This document shows, one piece after another, positions 23,818 through 33,656 of a stretch of DNA of 64,000 nucleotides. Each line of letters opens with the position of its first letter. The stretch's first letter is position 1. The translations under genes and the position numbers were made by a program. Origin of the DNA: CAWBLP01 sp963789495 (GTDB taxonomy: Bacteria > Pseudomonadota > Alphaproteobacteria > Acetobacterales > Acetobacteraceae); the NCBI GenBank assembly GCA_963789495.1, contig CAWBLP010000008.1:248001-312000 (forward strand), read 5' to 3'. The notes beneath the pieces were generated by a model. It was given only the letters and a program-made list of their open reading frames with translations. It was not told where the DNA came from and did not search any database.

Positions 23818-25161
23818 CTATTGCAGCGCGGTCAGTTCGCGCGCCGAGATCGACTGGATCGCCTGCAGCCGCTTGAACAGCGCCTCGGCCGGAATGTCGG
23901 ACGCCCCGGCATCCAGGCAGTCAGCAAATTTCTCATAAAGCTGTGTCTCGGTCAGCGGGCGTGACGCGTGGCCGGTGGCACGCTTCACCGGTTCGCCGGC
24001 GATCGTGCGACCGGAGGTCAGTTCCACCACCACGGAATCCTGCGGCGCGGCACCGGGCATTTCGCTGTCGTACTCCGTGGTGGTGACGATCTCCACGCGC
24101 TGCATCAACGCCTGGATCTCGGGCCGCTGCACGAAGTCGTCGGTGAGTTCGCGCAACCCCACGCGGCGGGCGACGACACCGCTCGCCATCGCGAACTCCA
24201 TGCTGAATTTCGCCGACAGCCCGGTCTGCGGCTGGTGGTTGCGCAACACGGTTGCGAAATAGTCGCTGATGTTGACGGTGATCTTCTGCACCTCATCGGC
24301 CTTGACCGGCGTGGTGGCCATCAGATCCAGCATGCAATCGATCGCGCGATGCGTGCAGTAGCAGGTGGGATATTTCTTGATGCCGATGCCCTGCGACAGG
24401 ATCGCCCAGTCCGTACCCGCCTTGGCCGGGCTGCTGCGATCCTCACCGCCCGCGGGGGAGATCGCGTGCAGGAAACCCTGCGGATGTTCCAATGCGTCAG
24501 TGCTGGCGGTGAAGCCGGCTTCCGCCAGCCGTGCTGCCATGATGCCGGCATGTGCCGCCTTGCCGGCATGGAACGGTTTCGTCATCGTGCCGAAATTCGC
24601 CATCAGGCCGGAGCTTTGCGAAGCGCCCAATGCGATGGCTTGCGCCGTCTTGTCCGGATCGAGCCGACGCAGCGAGGCGCAGGCCGCGGCGGCGCCCACC
24701 GCGCCATACAGCCCGGTCGGATGCCAGCCCTTGGCGTGCAGCAGACCGGAGTCGCGGCGGAACAGCTCCGCCCAGGTCTCATAGCCCGCGACATAGGCGA
24801 CGATCATGTCGGCACCGGAACTGCCCAGCGCTTCGGCCTCCGCGAGGATGGCGGGCACCAGCACGGTGCTGGGATGGCCGCGCAAGCCGACATCGTCATA
24901 GTCCAGCGCATGCGCCGCGGTGCCGTTGATCCACGCGGCTTCCGGCGCCGCACTCTTGCGGCTGCCGAAGGTCAGCGTGGCGGGGCCATCGGCCGGCGCC
25001 AGCACCTCGGTCATGATGCGCACGCAATCTTCCTTGCGGCCGGCGATCATGGTGCCGATGCAGTCGATGAAGCCCATGCGCGCGACCCGCACGGCCTCTT
25101 CCGGCAGGCGGTTGGGTGACAGATCGGCGACGAACTGGCCGAGTTCCTTGGTCAGACTCAT
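23818..25161 (-). CDS. MmgE/PrpD family protein (2-methylcitrate-dehydratase-like)
   Basis: A 447-residue protein with the family's usual features: FIDCIGTMIAGR near residue 35, NGTAAHALDYDD in the helical domain, and KPFHAGKAAHAG. The family includes 2-methylcitrate and cis-aconitate dehydratase/decarboxylase; many paralogues have unknown substrates. AGGAGGA lies before ATG 25161. Together with the HMG-CoA-lyase-like gene on the same strand (263 bp upstream) and the isocitrate-lyase-like gene, it suggests dissimilation of a branched organic acid. Confidence 0.85.
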   Translation of the reverse strand: MSLTKELGQFVADLSPNRLPEEAVRVARMGFIDCIGTMIAGRKEDCVRIMTEVLAPADGPATLTFGSRKSAAPEAAWINGTAAHALDYDDVGLRGHPSTVLVPAILAEAEALGSSGADMIVAYVAGYETWAELFRRDSGLLHAKGWHPTGLYGAVGAAAACASLRRLDPDKTAQAIALGASQSSGLMANFGTMTKPFHAGKAAHAGIMAARLAEAGFTASTDALEHPQGFLHAISPAGGEDRSSPAKAGTDWAILSQGIGIKKYPTCYCTHRAIDCMLDLMATTPVKADEVQKITVNISDYFATVLRNHQPQTGLSAKFSMEFAMASGVVARRVGLRELTDDFVQRPEIQALMQRVEIVTTTEYDSEMPGAAPQDSVVVELTSGRTIAGEPVKRATGHASRPLTETQLYEKFADCLDAGASDIPAEALFKRLQAIQSISARELTALQ

Positions 25162-25424
25162 GATGTTCCTCCTGTTAAATCCTGTGATGGCGGGGGCTGA
25201 GGTAGTTATCTCCCGCTGCGGAGCTGTGCCATCGGCGCTGTCCCGATCGTTGCCGGGCGGATGGCCGTGGCAAGCCCGGCCACGACGTTGCGAGCGAGCC
25301 GTGTTGGAGGACGTCGGCCATGACGTTGGGTGCGTGCCGACCATGTCGTCGGGCACCAACCTTGTCGCCGGATGGTAGCCGGGACATTGGGCGTCGGGCC
25401 ATGCCGCATGGCGTCATGCTCGGT

Positions 25425-26381
25425 TCAATGCATCTGCGCGCGCAGGGCCTTGAGACTGCCACCCATCTTCACCGACCCCGGCAGCGGATGCCCGACAATG
25501 TCCTCGGCGAGCTGCGCCACCGCGATCAGCTTGTCGAGGTCGATGCCGGTCTCGATGCCCATCTCGTCCAGCATGAACACCAGGTCCTCGGTGCACACAT
25601 TGCCGGCGGCCCCTTTATGCGCCGCGAACGGGCAGCCGCCCAATCCCGCCACCGTGGAATCGTAGATCGCCACACCCATTTCCAGCCCGGCATAGGCGTT
25701 GGCGATGCCCATGCCGCGCGTGTCGTGCAGATGCAGCGACAGCGTCATGTCGGGATAGCGGTTGCGCACCTTGCCGACCAGTTCGCGGATCGATTTCGGT
25801 GTCGCCCAGGCCATGGTGTCGGCCAGCGAGAACACCTCCGGCGGCATGTCGTATTCGGCGCAGATGTCGAGCAGTTGCTGGATCATGTCGAGCACCAGCG
25901 CGTGCGGGATTTCGCCCTGGAAGTTGCAGCCGAACGCCGCCATCAGCCCGGCGCGCTTCAGTTTGATGCCGTGCTGCTTGTACAGCTTCAGCGTGTCGTG
26001 CGCGCGGGCCAGATTGTCCTCCATCGAGGATTGCTGGTTGCGGGCCAAAAACTTCTCCGATGCGGTCAGCGAGAACGATCCTTCCAGGTCCAGCCGATCG
26101 GCGGCGATCGCGCGCAGCAGGCCCTTGGTGTTGAGCCACAGCGCGGTGTAGTGCACGCCCGGCTTGCGATGATACTTCGCCACCACCTCATCGGCGTCGG
26201 CCCAGCCGGGCACGCGGTTCGGGTTGACGAACGACGCCACCTGGATGTGGTTCAGCCCGGTTTCCGACAAGGCGTCGATCAGCTCGATCTTGCGCGCGGT
26301 GGGGATCGGGGCCTTCTCGAACTGAAACCCCTCGCGCGGGCCTTCCTCGTTGATTTGGACGAACTTGGGAAAATCGGACAT
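25425..26381 (-). CDS. hydroxymethylglutaryl-CoA-lyase-like (HMGL) aldolase
   Basis: A 318-residue TIM-barrel enzyme. EEGPREGFQFE near the start replaces the family D-x-x-R-D-G with E-G-P-R-E-G; this is typical of an HMGL-like branch, not of leuA. SLHLHDTRGMGIANAYAGLE carries the metal-binding H-x-H, and GLGGCPFAAHKGAAGNVCTE holds the catalytic Cys loop. It cleaves HMG-CoA or a related beta-hydroxy acyl-CoA. The ATG at 26381 (GGAGGAG upstream) was preferred over one at 26420. It is divergent from the isocitrate-lyase-like gene. Confidence 0.85.
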   Translation of the reverse strand: MSDFPKFVQINEEGPREGFQFEKAPIPTARKIELIDALSETGLNHIQVASFVNPNRVPGWADADEVVAKYHRKPGVHYTALWLNTKGLLRAIAADRLDLEGSFSLTASEKFLARNQQSSMEDNLARAHDTLKLYKQHGIKLKRAGLMAAFGCNFQGEIPHALVLDMIQQLLDICAEYDMPPEVFSLADTMAWATPKSIRELVGKVRNRYPDMTLSLHLHDTRGMGIANAYAGLEMGVAIYDSTVAGLGGCPFAAHKGAAGNVCTEDLVFMLDEMGIETGIDLDKLIAVAQLAEDIVGHPLPGSVKMGGSLKALRAQMH

Positions 26382-26523
26382 CGGCGGCGCTCCTCCACGG
26401 GCGGTCTCGGCCCGATCCAACTCCGCTTTGCCGCTGCTGCCAAGTAGAGCGTCCCGCCCGGCTGCGCTGGACCGAGGGGCCGCATGTTCCTAGGCTGTCG
26501 CAGTCACAGGGAGAAAACGTGCC

Positions 26524-27381
26524 ATGACCCAGGCTGCCAAGCTGCGCACCTTGCTGCGCGCACCGGACATGGTGATCGCGCCTGGCGCGTATGACGGGCT
26601 GACCGCAATGCTGGTGGCGCAGGCCGGCTTTCCGGCCGTGTACATGACCGGCGCCGGCACCTCCGTGTCGCATGGCTATCCGGATTTTGGCCTGCTCACC
26701 GAAACCGAGATGGTGGCGAATGCCGCGCGCATGGCCCGCGCGGTGGAGCTGCCGCTGGTTGCGGATGCCGATACCGGTTACGGCAATGAATTGAACGTGG
26801 TCCGCACCGTGCAGGACTACGAGCGTGCCGGGGCCGCGGGCATCCATATCGAGGACCAGGTCTCACCCAAGCGCTGCGGCCATCTGGACGACAAGGAGAT
26901 CGTGTCGCGGGAGGATTTCCTGGCGAAGATCCGCGCCGCCGCGGCGGCGCGTCGCAATCCCGATTTCCTGCTGATCGCGCGCACCGATTCACGTGCCGTC
27001 GCCGGTTTCGATGAGGCGATTTCCCGTGCCAACGACGCCTTGGCGGCCGGTGCCGATATGGCGTTCGTTGAAGCGCCGCAGACGCTGGATGAGGTCGCGC
27101 GCGTGCCGCAACTGGTGCGCGGTCCCTGCCTGCTGAATGTGGTGTGGGGCGGCAAGACCCCGAACATGGACCTGCGCCAGGCGCAGGAAATGGGCTACCG
27201 GCTGGCGATCGTGCCGGGCCTGCTGCTGAAGGCGGTGATCGGCGCGTGCGACGATGCACTGGCCGCGCTGACGGCCACACATGCCCATCCGGCGCCGCCG
27301 CGTGAGATGAAGGTGCGGGATGCGTTCAACCGCGTCGGGGCGCAGGAATGGGAGGCGCTGCGGACGCGGTTCCGCGGCTAG
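26524..27381 (+). CDS. isocitrate lyase/PEP mutase family enzyme
   Basis: A 285-residue TIM-barrel lyase. VADADTGYGN (80-89) gives the Mg ligands and KRCGH (116-120) the catalytic loop with Cys118, as in 2-methylisocitrate lyase and oxaloacetate decarboxylase; the intact Cys argues for C-C bond cleavage rather than phosphonate mutase activity. LLIARTDSRAV and NVVWGGKTPN match the 'oxaloacetate decarboxylase/carboxyvinyl-carboxyphosphonate phosphorylmutase' annotation group. It is divergent from the HMGL-like gene and ends at multi-hairpin element A, which probably terminates it. Confidence 0.85.
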   Translation: MTQAAKLRTLLRAPDMVIAPGAYDGLTAMLVAQAGFPAVYMTGAGTSVSHGYPDFGLLTETEMVANAARMARAVELPLVADADTGYGNELNVVRTVQDYERAGAAGIHIEDQVSPKRCGHLDDKEIVSREDFLAKIRAAAAARRNPDFLLIARTDSRAVAGFDEAISRANDALAAGADMAFVEAPQTLDEVARVPQLVRGPCLLNVVWGGKTPNMDLRQAQEMGYRLAIVPGLLLKAVIGACDDALAALTATHAHPAPPREMKVRDAFNRVGAQEWEALRTRFRG

Positions 27382-27385
27382 TGGC

Positions 27386-27622
27386 GGGGGCTTTGCCCCC
27401 GAAACCCCCATCAAGGGGCGCTGCCCCTTGAAACCCCGCCAAGGGCCCGGCCCTTGGAACCAACTCTGTTTGGGGTGGAGCGGGGGCCGGTCGTGATGAT
27501 CGTGTGGTCCGGGACGGTCGCGCCCCCCGCTCCACCTCAAACCGAATCCGATTGCAAAGGCTGTGCCTTTGCTGGGGGTCCCGGGGGCAAGGCCCCCGGG
27601 TGGGGTTCGGGGCAACGCCCCG
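27386..27622. repeat. multi-hairpin intergenic element, copy A (likely bidirectional terminator)
   Basis: In order: hairpins at 27386-27400, 27412-27430 and 27439-27457; a long central stem with arms 27469-27487 and 27522-27541 around a 34-nt loop (27488-27521, core GTGATGAT...TGGTCCG); then hairpins at 27554-27572, 27580-27600 and 27608-27622. It fills the gap between the convergent isocitrate-lyase-like and permease genes. The copy at 56489-56723 has the same parts with flanking hairpins in reverse order, but its loop is in the same orientation. Confidence 0.85.
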
Positions 27623-27625
27623 ACG

Positions 27626-28447
27626 CTAGCCGCGGAACCGCGCGCATTGGCGCGTCCACCGCTGCGCCTGCCCCACCACCAGCAGCACCGCGGTCACGGC
27701 GACTACGATCACGGTCGCCAGCGCATACAGCTCCGGCGTCGGCCCCAGACGCAAAGCGGAAAACACCACCATCGGCAGCGTCGAGGCACCGGGGCCCGAG
27801 GTGAAGCTCGCGACCACCACGTCATCCAGCGACAGCGTAAAGGCAAGCAGCCAGCCGGACAGCAGTGCCGGCGCCATCAGCGGCAGCGTGATGCGCAGGA
27901 AGGCCTGGAACGGCGAGGCATACAGGTCCATCGCTGCTTCCTCCAGCGTGGTGCCGGCATCGGCGAGCCGCGCGCGGACCACCACGGCCACATAGGCGAC
28001 CGAGACCGAGGCATGGGCCAAAGTCACCGTGGCGGCGCCACGGCCGGCGGGCCAGCCGATCGCCTGCTCCAGTGCGACGAACAGCAGCAGCAGCGACAGG
28101 CCGGTGATCACTTCGGGGATGACCAGCGGTGCAGTAACCGCGGCCTCAAACGCAGCGTGGGCGCGAAACCGACCGAACCTTGCAAGCGCGAAGCCGGCCA
28201 ACGTGCCGATCACCAGCGCCAGCGTGGCGGAAACCGCGGCGATACGCAGCGACAGCAGCGCCGCATCGATCAGCTGCCGATCGTGCAGCAGCGTGCCGTA
28301 CCAGCGGCCGGAGAACCCGGACCAGGCGGTGACCATGCGGGATGCGTTGAAGCTGAACACGATCAGGAACGCGATCGGCGCATACAGGAACGCGTAACAG
28401 ATCATCAACCAGGCGATCAGGGGACGGGATGTGGTCACGCTGGCCAT
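27626..28447 (-). CDS. ABC transporter permease, PotC/PotI-like, without partners nearby
   Basis: A 273-residue membrane protein with six hydrophobic segments. The EAA loop EEAAMDLYASPFQAFLRITLP fits polyamine/putrescine-type inner-membrane permeases (PotC, PotI). The start region is MASVTTSRPLIAWLMICYAF; GTG 28438 is an alternative start. Its usual operon mates (second permease, ATPase, binding protein) are absent within the window: the gene upstream is PqiA and downstream is repeat element A. Partner genes may be elsewhere, or this is an orphan left by a rearrangement at the repeat. Confidence 0.8.
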   Translation of the reverse strand: MASVTTSRPLIAWLMICYAFLYAPIAFLIVFSFNASRMVTAWSGFSGRWYGTLLHDRQLIDAALLSLRIAAVSATLALVIGTLAGFALARFGRFRAHAAFEAAVTAPLVIPEVITGLSLLLLFVALEQAIGWPAGRGAATVTLAHASVSVAYVAVVVRARLADAGTTLEEAAMDLYASPFQAFLRITLPLMAPALLSGWLLAFTLSLDDVVVASFTSGPGASTLPMVVFSALRLGPTPELYALATVIVVAVTAVLLVVGQAQRWTRQCARFRG

Positions 28448-28532
28448 CCGGGAGAAGCGGGCGGCGCAGTATGGCCAGATTTGGTCGATCGCGGAACGGC
28501 GATGCGGCGCGCTGCGGTCGGCTGGCGTCGTC

Positions 28533-29777
28533 TCAGGCCTGAGCGGTCTGTGGCACCTCGGCCACCGGGCACGCCTGCTCCGCCGCCGCATCCCAGATCA
28601 GGCGGGGATCGAAGACGCGGGCCGCCAGCATCGACAGGACCACGGTCGCGATGAAAGCCGGCGAGCCGCCCATCACGTCGATATGTGCGATCTGACCGAA
28701 CTGGATCATCGGCACGAATATCATCACCGTGAACGGATCCAGCATGGACCACCGTCCGACCTCGTCGATGAACCGGTAGAGCTCGGTCTTCATCCGCAGC
28801 CGCGAGTCCGACCCCTGTTGGACCGAGGTCAGGAACCAGGCGAGGCCGACCAGCTTGGTCAGCGGAAACACCACCGAGACCAGAACGATGACGATACCAA
28901 AATACCAGAACCCGTGACCAAACAGCATTTCGATGCCGTTGATGATCGAATGCGGGTGGGGAATCCCGGCCTCCCAGAACGTGCTCATCGGGTGCCCGTA
29001 GGCGAGCGGGGTCAGCGCGCCGGTCGCCAGGACCAGGGCGGTGCATTTCCTGACGGAGGACGGTTTGCGCCGATGAACCGGGGCGGCGCAGCGGGGACAG
29101 CGCTGTCCGTCCCGTTCCGGCGGCAGCAGCAGATCGCAGCTTGTGCAGGAGACGGCATCGGGAAAGGTGTGCTCCGGCGGGGCGCCCAACTGGCGCCACA
29201 CCACGCGACGTTCCAGCGTCGCCCGCGTCAGCATCGTCATCAGTGCGGCTGCCACGAAGCACCAGCCGCCCGGGTCGATGTGCACGGCGACCTGTGACGC
29301 AATGCGGCCGTAGCCGATTCCGGCGCCGATCAGCAGGACATCGGACATCGCCCATGGATCCAACAGCTCGCAGCAGCGGAAGGCCGGGCCGAGCCAGTGA
29401 CTGCGGCTGCCGAGGCGGAGCGACAGCAGGGTGATGGAGAGCAGACCGAAGCGCAGCAGCGGCAGCGCCACCCCCGTCAGCCCCAGCACGACGGTGACCA
29501 ACGGCCATCCCTGATGCCAGGACGTCGCCAGTCCTGACGTCAGCCAGGTGGATGCGCTCACGCCGGCGATGCGGACGGTCATGACCGGCATCAGGTTCGC
29601 CGGCAGCAGGAGCAGGAAGGTCGCGATGGCGCAGGCCAGTGCGGCGTCCGGCCTGCGTCCGGTCCGGTTCTCCAGCACGCGCTCACAGCGCCAGCATGTC
29701 GCCCGGCCGCGCGCCGGCGGCACCATGCGCTGGACAGCGGCACAATCCCGGCAGGCGATCAACATGGGTCGCGGCAT
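28533..29777 (-). CDS. pqiA: paraquat-inducible protein A family membrane protein
   Basis: A 414-residue inner-membrane protein made of two PqiA domains. Each opens with a zinc-ribbon-like cysteine set: CRDC...CWRCE near the start, and CTSCD...CPRCAAPVHRR in the middle. Each is followed by four membrane segments (ALACAIATFLLLLPANLMPV; then GALTPLAYGHPMSTFWEAG). PqiA works with the MlaD-like PqiB in intermembrane lipid transport; no pqiB or pqiC lies in the 86 bp before the next gene, a departure from the usual operon. Confidence 0.85.
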   Translation of the reverse strand: MPRPMLIACRDCAAVQRMVPPARGRATCWRCERVLENRTGRRPDAALACAIATFLLLLPANLMPVMTVRIAGVSASTWLTSGLATSWHQGWPLVTVVLGLTGVALPLLRFGLLSITLLSLRLGSRSHWLGPAFRCCELLDPWAMSDVLLIGAGIGYGRIASQVAVHIDPGGWCFVAAALMTMLTRATLERRVVWRQLGAPPEHTFPDAVSCTSCDLLLPPERDGQRCPRCAAPVHRRKPSSVRKCTALVLATGALTPLAYGHPMSTFWEAGIPHPHSIINGIEMLFGHGFWYFGIVIVLVSVVFPLTKLVGLAWFLTSVQQGSDSRLRMKTELYRFIDEVGRWSMLDPFTVMIFVPMIQFGQIAHIDVMGGSPAFIATVVLSMLAARVFDPRLIWDAAAEQACPVAEVPQTAQA

Positions 29778-30118
<341 letters not shown>

Positions 30119-31723
30119 ATGATCGCCTTTGCCGACCTGCTGGAGCGTCTTGTGTTCACGCCCGCGCGCAATGCCAAGATTGCGCTGCTGCGGCGCTATT
30201 TCACCACGCAGCCCGATCCGGACCGCGGCATAGCGCTCGCGGCGATCACCGGCGAACTTGGATTCACCGCCGCCAAGCCGGGGCTGATCCGCGAGCTGGC
30301 GGCGACCCGCACCGATCCGGTGCTGTTCGGCTGGTCCTATGACTATGTCGGCGACCTGGCGGAAACCGTCGCGCTGATGTGGCCGTCCTCGCCCACCAAC
30401 GCACCGCCGCCCAGCCTGGTGGAGGTGGTGGAGGCGCTGGAGGCTGCGCCCAAGGCGGCGCTGCCGGGGCTGGTGGCCGGGTGGCTGGATGCATCCGACG
30501 CCTCGACCCGGCTGGCGCTGCTGAAGCTGATCACCGGCGGGCTGCGCGTTGGTGCGTCCGCGCGCCTGGCGAAGACCGCCCTGGCGGAGATCGGCGGCGT
30601 TGATCCAGACGAGGTGGAGGAGGTCTGGCACGGGCTTGCGCCGCCCTATCTGACGCTGTTCGCCTGGCTGGAGGGGCGGAGCGAGAAGCCCGATCCGGCG
30701 GACGCGCCGGTATTCCGCCCGCCCATGCTGGCGCATCCGCTGGAGCTGACCGACATCGCGGCACTGCAGCCGAAGGACTGGCGGGCGGAATGGAAATGGG
30801 ACGGCATCCGCGTGCAGCTCGTCGCCACGGCGGGCGGCCAGCGCCTGTATTCACGCGGCGCCGACGACATTTCGCCAGCGTTTCCCGAGATCGTGGAGGC
30901 GATGCAGTTCCACGCGGTGCTGGATGGGGAGCTGCTGGTGCTGCGCAATGGCCGCCCTGCCCCGTTCGCGGATCTCCAGCAACGGCTCAACCGCAAGGGC
31001 GTGACGGCGCGCATGATGCAGGATTTTCCGGTCGGAATCCGGCTGTACGACATGCTGTTCGACGGGCATGAAGACCTCCGGCCCCTGCCGTTCGATACCC
31101 GCCGCGCTCGGCTGGAAGCATGGTATGCGCACACCCGCCCGGCGCGGATGGACCTGTCGGAGCTGATCCGTTTCCATTCGCTGGACGAGTTGATGGCGCT
31201 GCGTGACGGCGCGCGGGCGGCGTCGATCGAGGGATTGATGCTGAAGCGCGCCGACAGCTCGTATCTGCCGGGACGCGTGAAGGGACAATGGTGGAAATGG
31301 AAGCGTGATCCGCTGACTGTGGATGCCGTGCTGATGTACGCGCAGCGCGGCCATGGCAAACGCAGCAGCTTCTATTCGGATTACACGTTCGGCGTCTGGC
31401 GCGACAACGGCGCGGGGACGGATGAACTGGTTCCGGTGGGCAAGGCGTATTTCGGCTTCACCGATCAGGAGCTGGCATTCCTGGATCGCTGGATTCGCAA
31501 CCACACCACGGCGCGGTTCGGCCCGGTGCGGGAAGTGGAGAAGGCGATGGTGCTGGAGGTGGCGTTCGATGCCGCGCAGCTTTCCACGCGGCACAAATCG
31601 GGTGTAGCCCTGCGCTTTCCGCGCATATCGCGGATCCGAACCGACAAGCCCGCGGCCGAGGCGGATCGCTTGGAGACGCTGATGGCGTTGGTCGAGAACA
31701 AGCCGGCAGAAGCCGCTGCCTGA
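30119..31723 (+). CDS. ATP-dependent DNA ligase (LigC/cisplatin-response type)
   Basis: A 534-residue ligase. An N-terminal DNA-binding domain (about 1-200) precedes the adenylation domain with catalytic Lys226 in EWKWDGIR. Other nucleotidyltransferase motifs are LDGELLV, IEGLMLKRADSSYLPGR and WWKWKRD. The OB domain ends with EVAFDAAQLSTRHKSGVALR and FPRISRIR. These ligases usually sit with a beta-CASP exonuclease and a DEXH helicase in a DNA-damage cassette; here the gene is alone, between pqiA and a deaminase. A role in repair is inferred from the family. Confidence 0.9.
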   Translation: MIAFADLLERLVFTPARNAKIALLRRYFTTQPDPDRGIALAAITGELGFTAAKPGLIRELAATRTDPVLFGWSYDYVGDLAETVALMWPSSPTNAPPPSLVEVVEALEAAPKAALPGLVAGWLDASDASTRLALLKLITGGLRVGASARLAKTALAEIGGVDPDEVEEVWHGLAPPYLTLFAWLEGRSEKPDPADAPVFRPPMLAHPLELTDIAALQPKDWRAEWKWDGIRVQLVATAGGQRLYSRGADDISPAFPEIVEAMQFHAVLDGELLVLRNGRPAPFADLQQRLNRKGVTARMMQDFPVGIRLYDMLFDGHEDLRPLPFDTRRARLEAWYAHTRPARMDLSELIRFHSLDELMALRDGARAASIEGLMLKRADSSYLPGRVKGQWWKWKRDPLTVDAVLMYAQRGHGKRSSFYSDYTFGVWRDNGAGTDELVPVGKAYFGFTDQELAFLDRWIRNHTTARFGPVREVEKAMVLEVAFDAAQLSTRHKSGVALRFPRISRIRTDKPAAEADRLETLMALVENKPAEAAA

Positions 31724-31751
31724 GGGTTACGCGGGTCGGGCAGTCCTGGCC

Positions 31752-32252
31752 TCAGCGGTTGAACTGCTCCGCCGGCGGCACGGCTGCGTCACGCGGCACG
31801 TACAGCTTCGCACAGTCGCTTGCCAGCACGCCGCCGTGCAGCGTGAGGTCGTCGCGATACGCGTCCCGTATGAAATCCAGTGTGTCCAGATGGCGATCTT
31901 CGAAATACATGGGATGCACGTCGTCGCGGCCGGCACCGAAAACGATGCGGCCGAGCTTGGCCCAGATGGAAGCCATGGTGCACATGCCGCAGGGTTGCAG
32001 TGTGCTGTAGAGCGTAGCGCCGCGCAGTTCGGCGCACTGCAACGCCGCGCCGGCGCGACGCATCGCGACGATCTCCGCATGGGCGGTGGGATCGTTATGA
32101 ATATCGACTTCATTGAAGCCCTCGGCCAGCACGTGACCATCCCGCACGATGACGCAACCGATCGGACTGGCGCCCTCTTGCCGATCGCCGCGTCGCGCCA
32201 GGTGCAGCGCGTGGCGCATCCAGTGCAGATCCTGTTCGTCGGTGGGTTTCAT
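31752..32252 (-). CDS. nucleoside/cytidine deaminase-like zinc enzyme
   Basis: A 166-residue CDA-fold protein. The zinc site is His58-Ala-Glu60 (TAHAEIVAM) and Pro87-Cys88-Gly-Met-Cys91 (LQPCGMCTM). Spacing and size fit the guanine deaminase/tRNA-adenosine-deaminase-like group; it is not TadA itself judging from the divergent N-terminus (LHWMRHALHLARRGDRQEGA). The ATG at 32252 gives a normal N-terminus. It is convergent with the ligase gene, 28 bp away, and divergent from the lactonase-like gene. Confidence 0.85.
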   Translation of the reverse strand: MKPTDEQDLHWMRHALHLARRGDRQEGASPIGCVIVRDGHVLAEGFNEVDIHNDPTAHAEIVAMRRAGAALQCAELRGATLYSTLQPCGMCTMASIWAKLGRIVFGAGRDDVHPMYFEDRHLDTLDFIRDAYRDDLTLHGGVLASDCAKLYVPRDAAVPPAEQFNR

Positions 32253-32409
32253 GCGGCAGTCTCCGCGTAATGGGCGAACACGGTCTGGCACGGACTCGCG
32301 TGCAGCGGCATCACAGCTGCGCGACGGACGGCGGCGCCGGGGCTGGCGTGCTGCGGCGTGATGGGGGATGGTCCGTGGCAATCGCGTCCGTGCCGCAAGG
32401 GGAAACGTC

Positions 32410-33585
32410 ATGTCCGATGCCAGCCGATTGATCCTGTACGCCAATGTCGGTCCGGACCTGTTCCACTATGACGTTGATGTGGATGCTGCGACGCTGACAC
32501 GGCGCGGCTCGGTCACCTTGCCGGCGAACGTGCAATACGCCTGGCCGCATGCGTCGCGAAAGTTCCTGTATGTCGCGACCAGCGATGGTGCGTCCGGCAT
32601 GGGTGCGGGCGGCAGGACGCATCATCTGAACGCGTTGCGCATCGATCCGTCGAGTGGAGCGCTCGCGGCGCACGGTGCCCCCGTGCCGTTGCCCAGCCGG
32701 CCAATCCACATGGCGACAGACATCCCGTCGGAGCACGCCCTGATCGCGTTCAACAACCCGGGCGCGCTGCGGGTCTACCGCATCAATCCGGACGGGACCG
32801 CGGGCGCGGAAGTGCCGCAGACCGACAGGATCGATCCCGGCATCTTCGCGCACCAGGTGCGGGCCACGCTCGACAATCGCCAGGTGATCCTGGTCGCACG
32901 CGGGCATGATGCGGAACCCGGCAAGCCGGAGCAGCCTGGTTCGTTGAAGCTGTTCGACTTCGCCGCCGGCGCGCTGCGCAACGAGGTTTCGATCGAGCCG
33001 GATGGGGGCTACGGGTTCGGCCCGCGACATCTGGATTTCCATCCGACACAGCCCTGGGTGTTCGTGTCGCTGGAGCGGCAGAACGCGCTTGATCTGTTCA
33101 CGTTGCGGAACGGCACCCTGTCGCCCGCGCCGGTGTTCCGCAAGAACACGTTGCAGCGGCCGGACCACCAGCCGGGCCGGCAGGTGGTCAGCACGGTGCA
33201 CGTGCATCCGAACGGGCGTTTCGTCTATGTCGGCAATCGCGCCAGCGACAGTACGATGGTGGATGGCAAGCGCGTGTTCGTGGGCGGCGAGAACTCGCTC
33301 GCGGTGTTCGGGATCGATCCCACGACCGGTGAGCCGAACCTGATCCAGCACGTGGACACGCAAGGCATTCACCCCCGCACCTTCCACATCGACCCGAGCG
33401 GACGGCTGCTGGTGGTCGCCCATATCATGGGGCTGACCGTGCGCGACGGCGATGCACTGCGCGAGGTGCCGGCGCGGCTGTCGGTGTTCCGCATCGGGGC
33501 GGACGGTCGGCTGGATTTCGTGCGGGCCTACGATGTCGATGTTGGCGAACGCACGATCTGGTGGATGGGCATGGTGGCGGTCTGA
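32410..33585 (+). CDS. lactonase family beta-propeller protein (YbhE/Pgl-like)
   Basis: A 391-residue seven-bladed propeller of the 6-phosphogluconolactonase (YbhE) / muconate cyclase-like family. Repeats with the pattern L.V..I.P..G are visible (LNALRIDPSSGALAAHGAPV; LAVFGIDPTTGEPN; LSVFRIGADGRLDF), as are the conserved GPRHLDFHPTQPWVFVSLE and STVHVHPNGRFVYVGNR. It may hydrolyse 6-phosphogluconolactone or another sugar lactone; no pentose-phosphate genes are next to it. AAGGGGAAACGTC before the ATG supports this start. Confidence 0.85.
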   Translation: MSDASRLILYANVGPDLFHYDVDVDAATLTRRGSVTLPANVQYAWPHASRKFLYVATSDGASGMGAGGRTHHLNALRIDPSSGALAAHGAPVPLPSRPIHMATDIPSEHALIAFNNPGALRVYRINPDGTAGAEVPQTDRIDPGIFAHQVRATLDNRQVILVARGHDAEPGKPEQPGSLKLFDFAAGALRNEVSIEPDGGYGFGPRHLDFHPTQPWVFVSLERQNALDLFTLRNGTLSPAPVFRKNTLQRPDHQPGRQVVSTVHVHPNGRFVYVGNRASDSTMVDGKRVFVGGENSLAVFGIDPTTGEPNLIQHVDTQGIHPRTFHIDPSGRLLVVAHIMGLTVRDGDALREVPARLSVFRIGADGRLDFVRAYDVDVGERTIWWMGMVAV

Positions 33586-33656
33586 GCCTGTCCGGCCTCC
33601 CCCCGCTCGATGATCGCGGTTGACACCAGCCGCGCCGGACCGGTTGTCTGGTCGCC

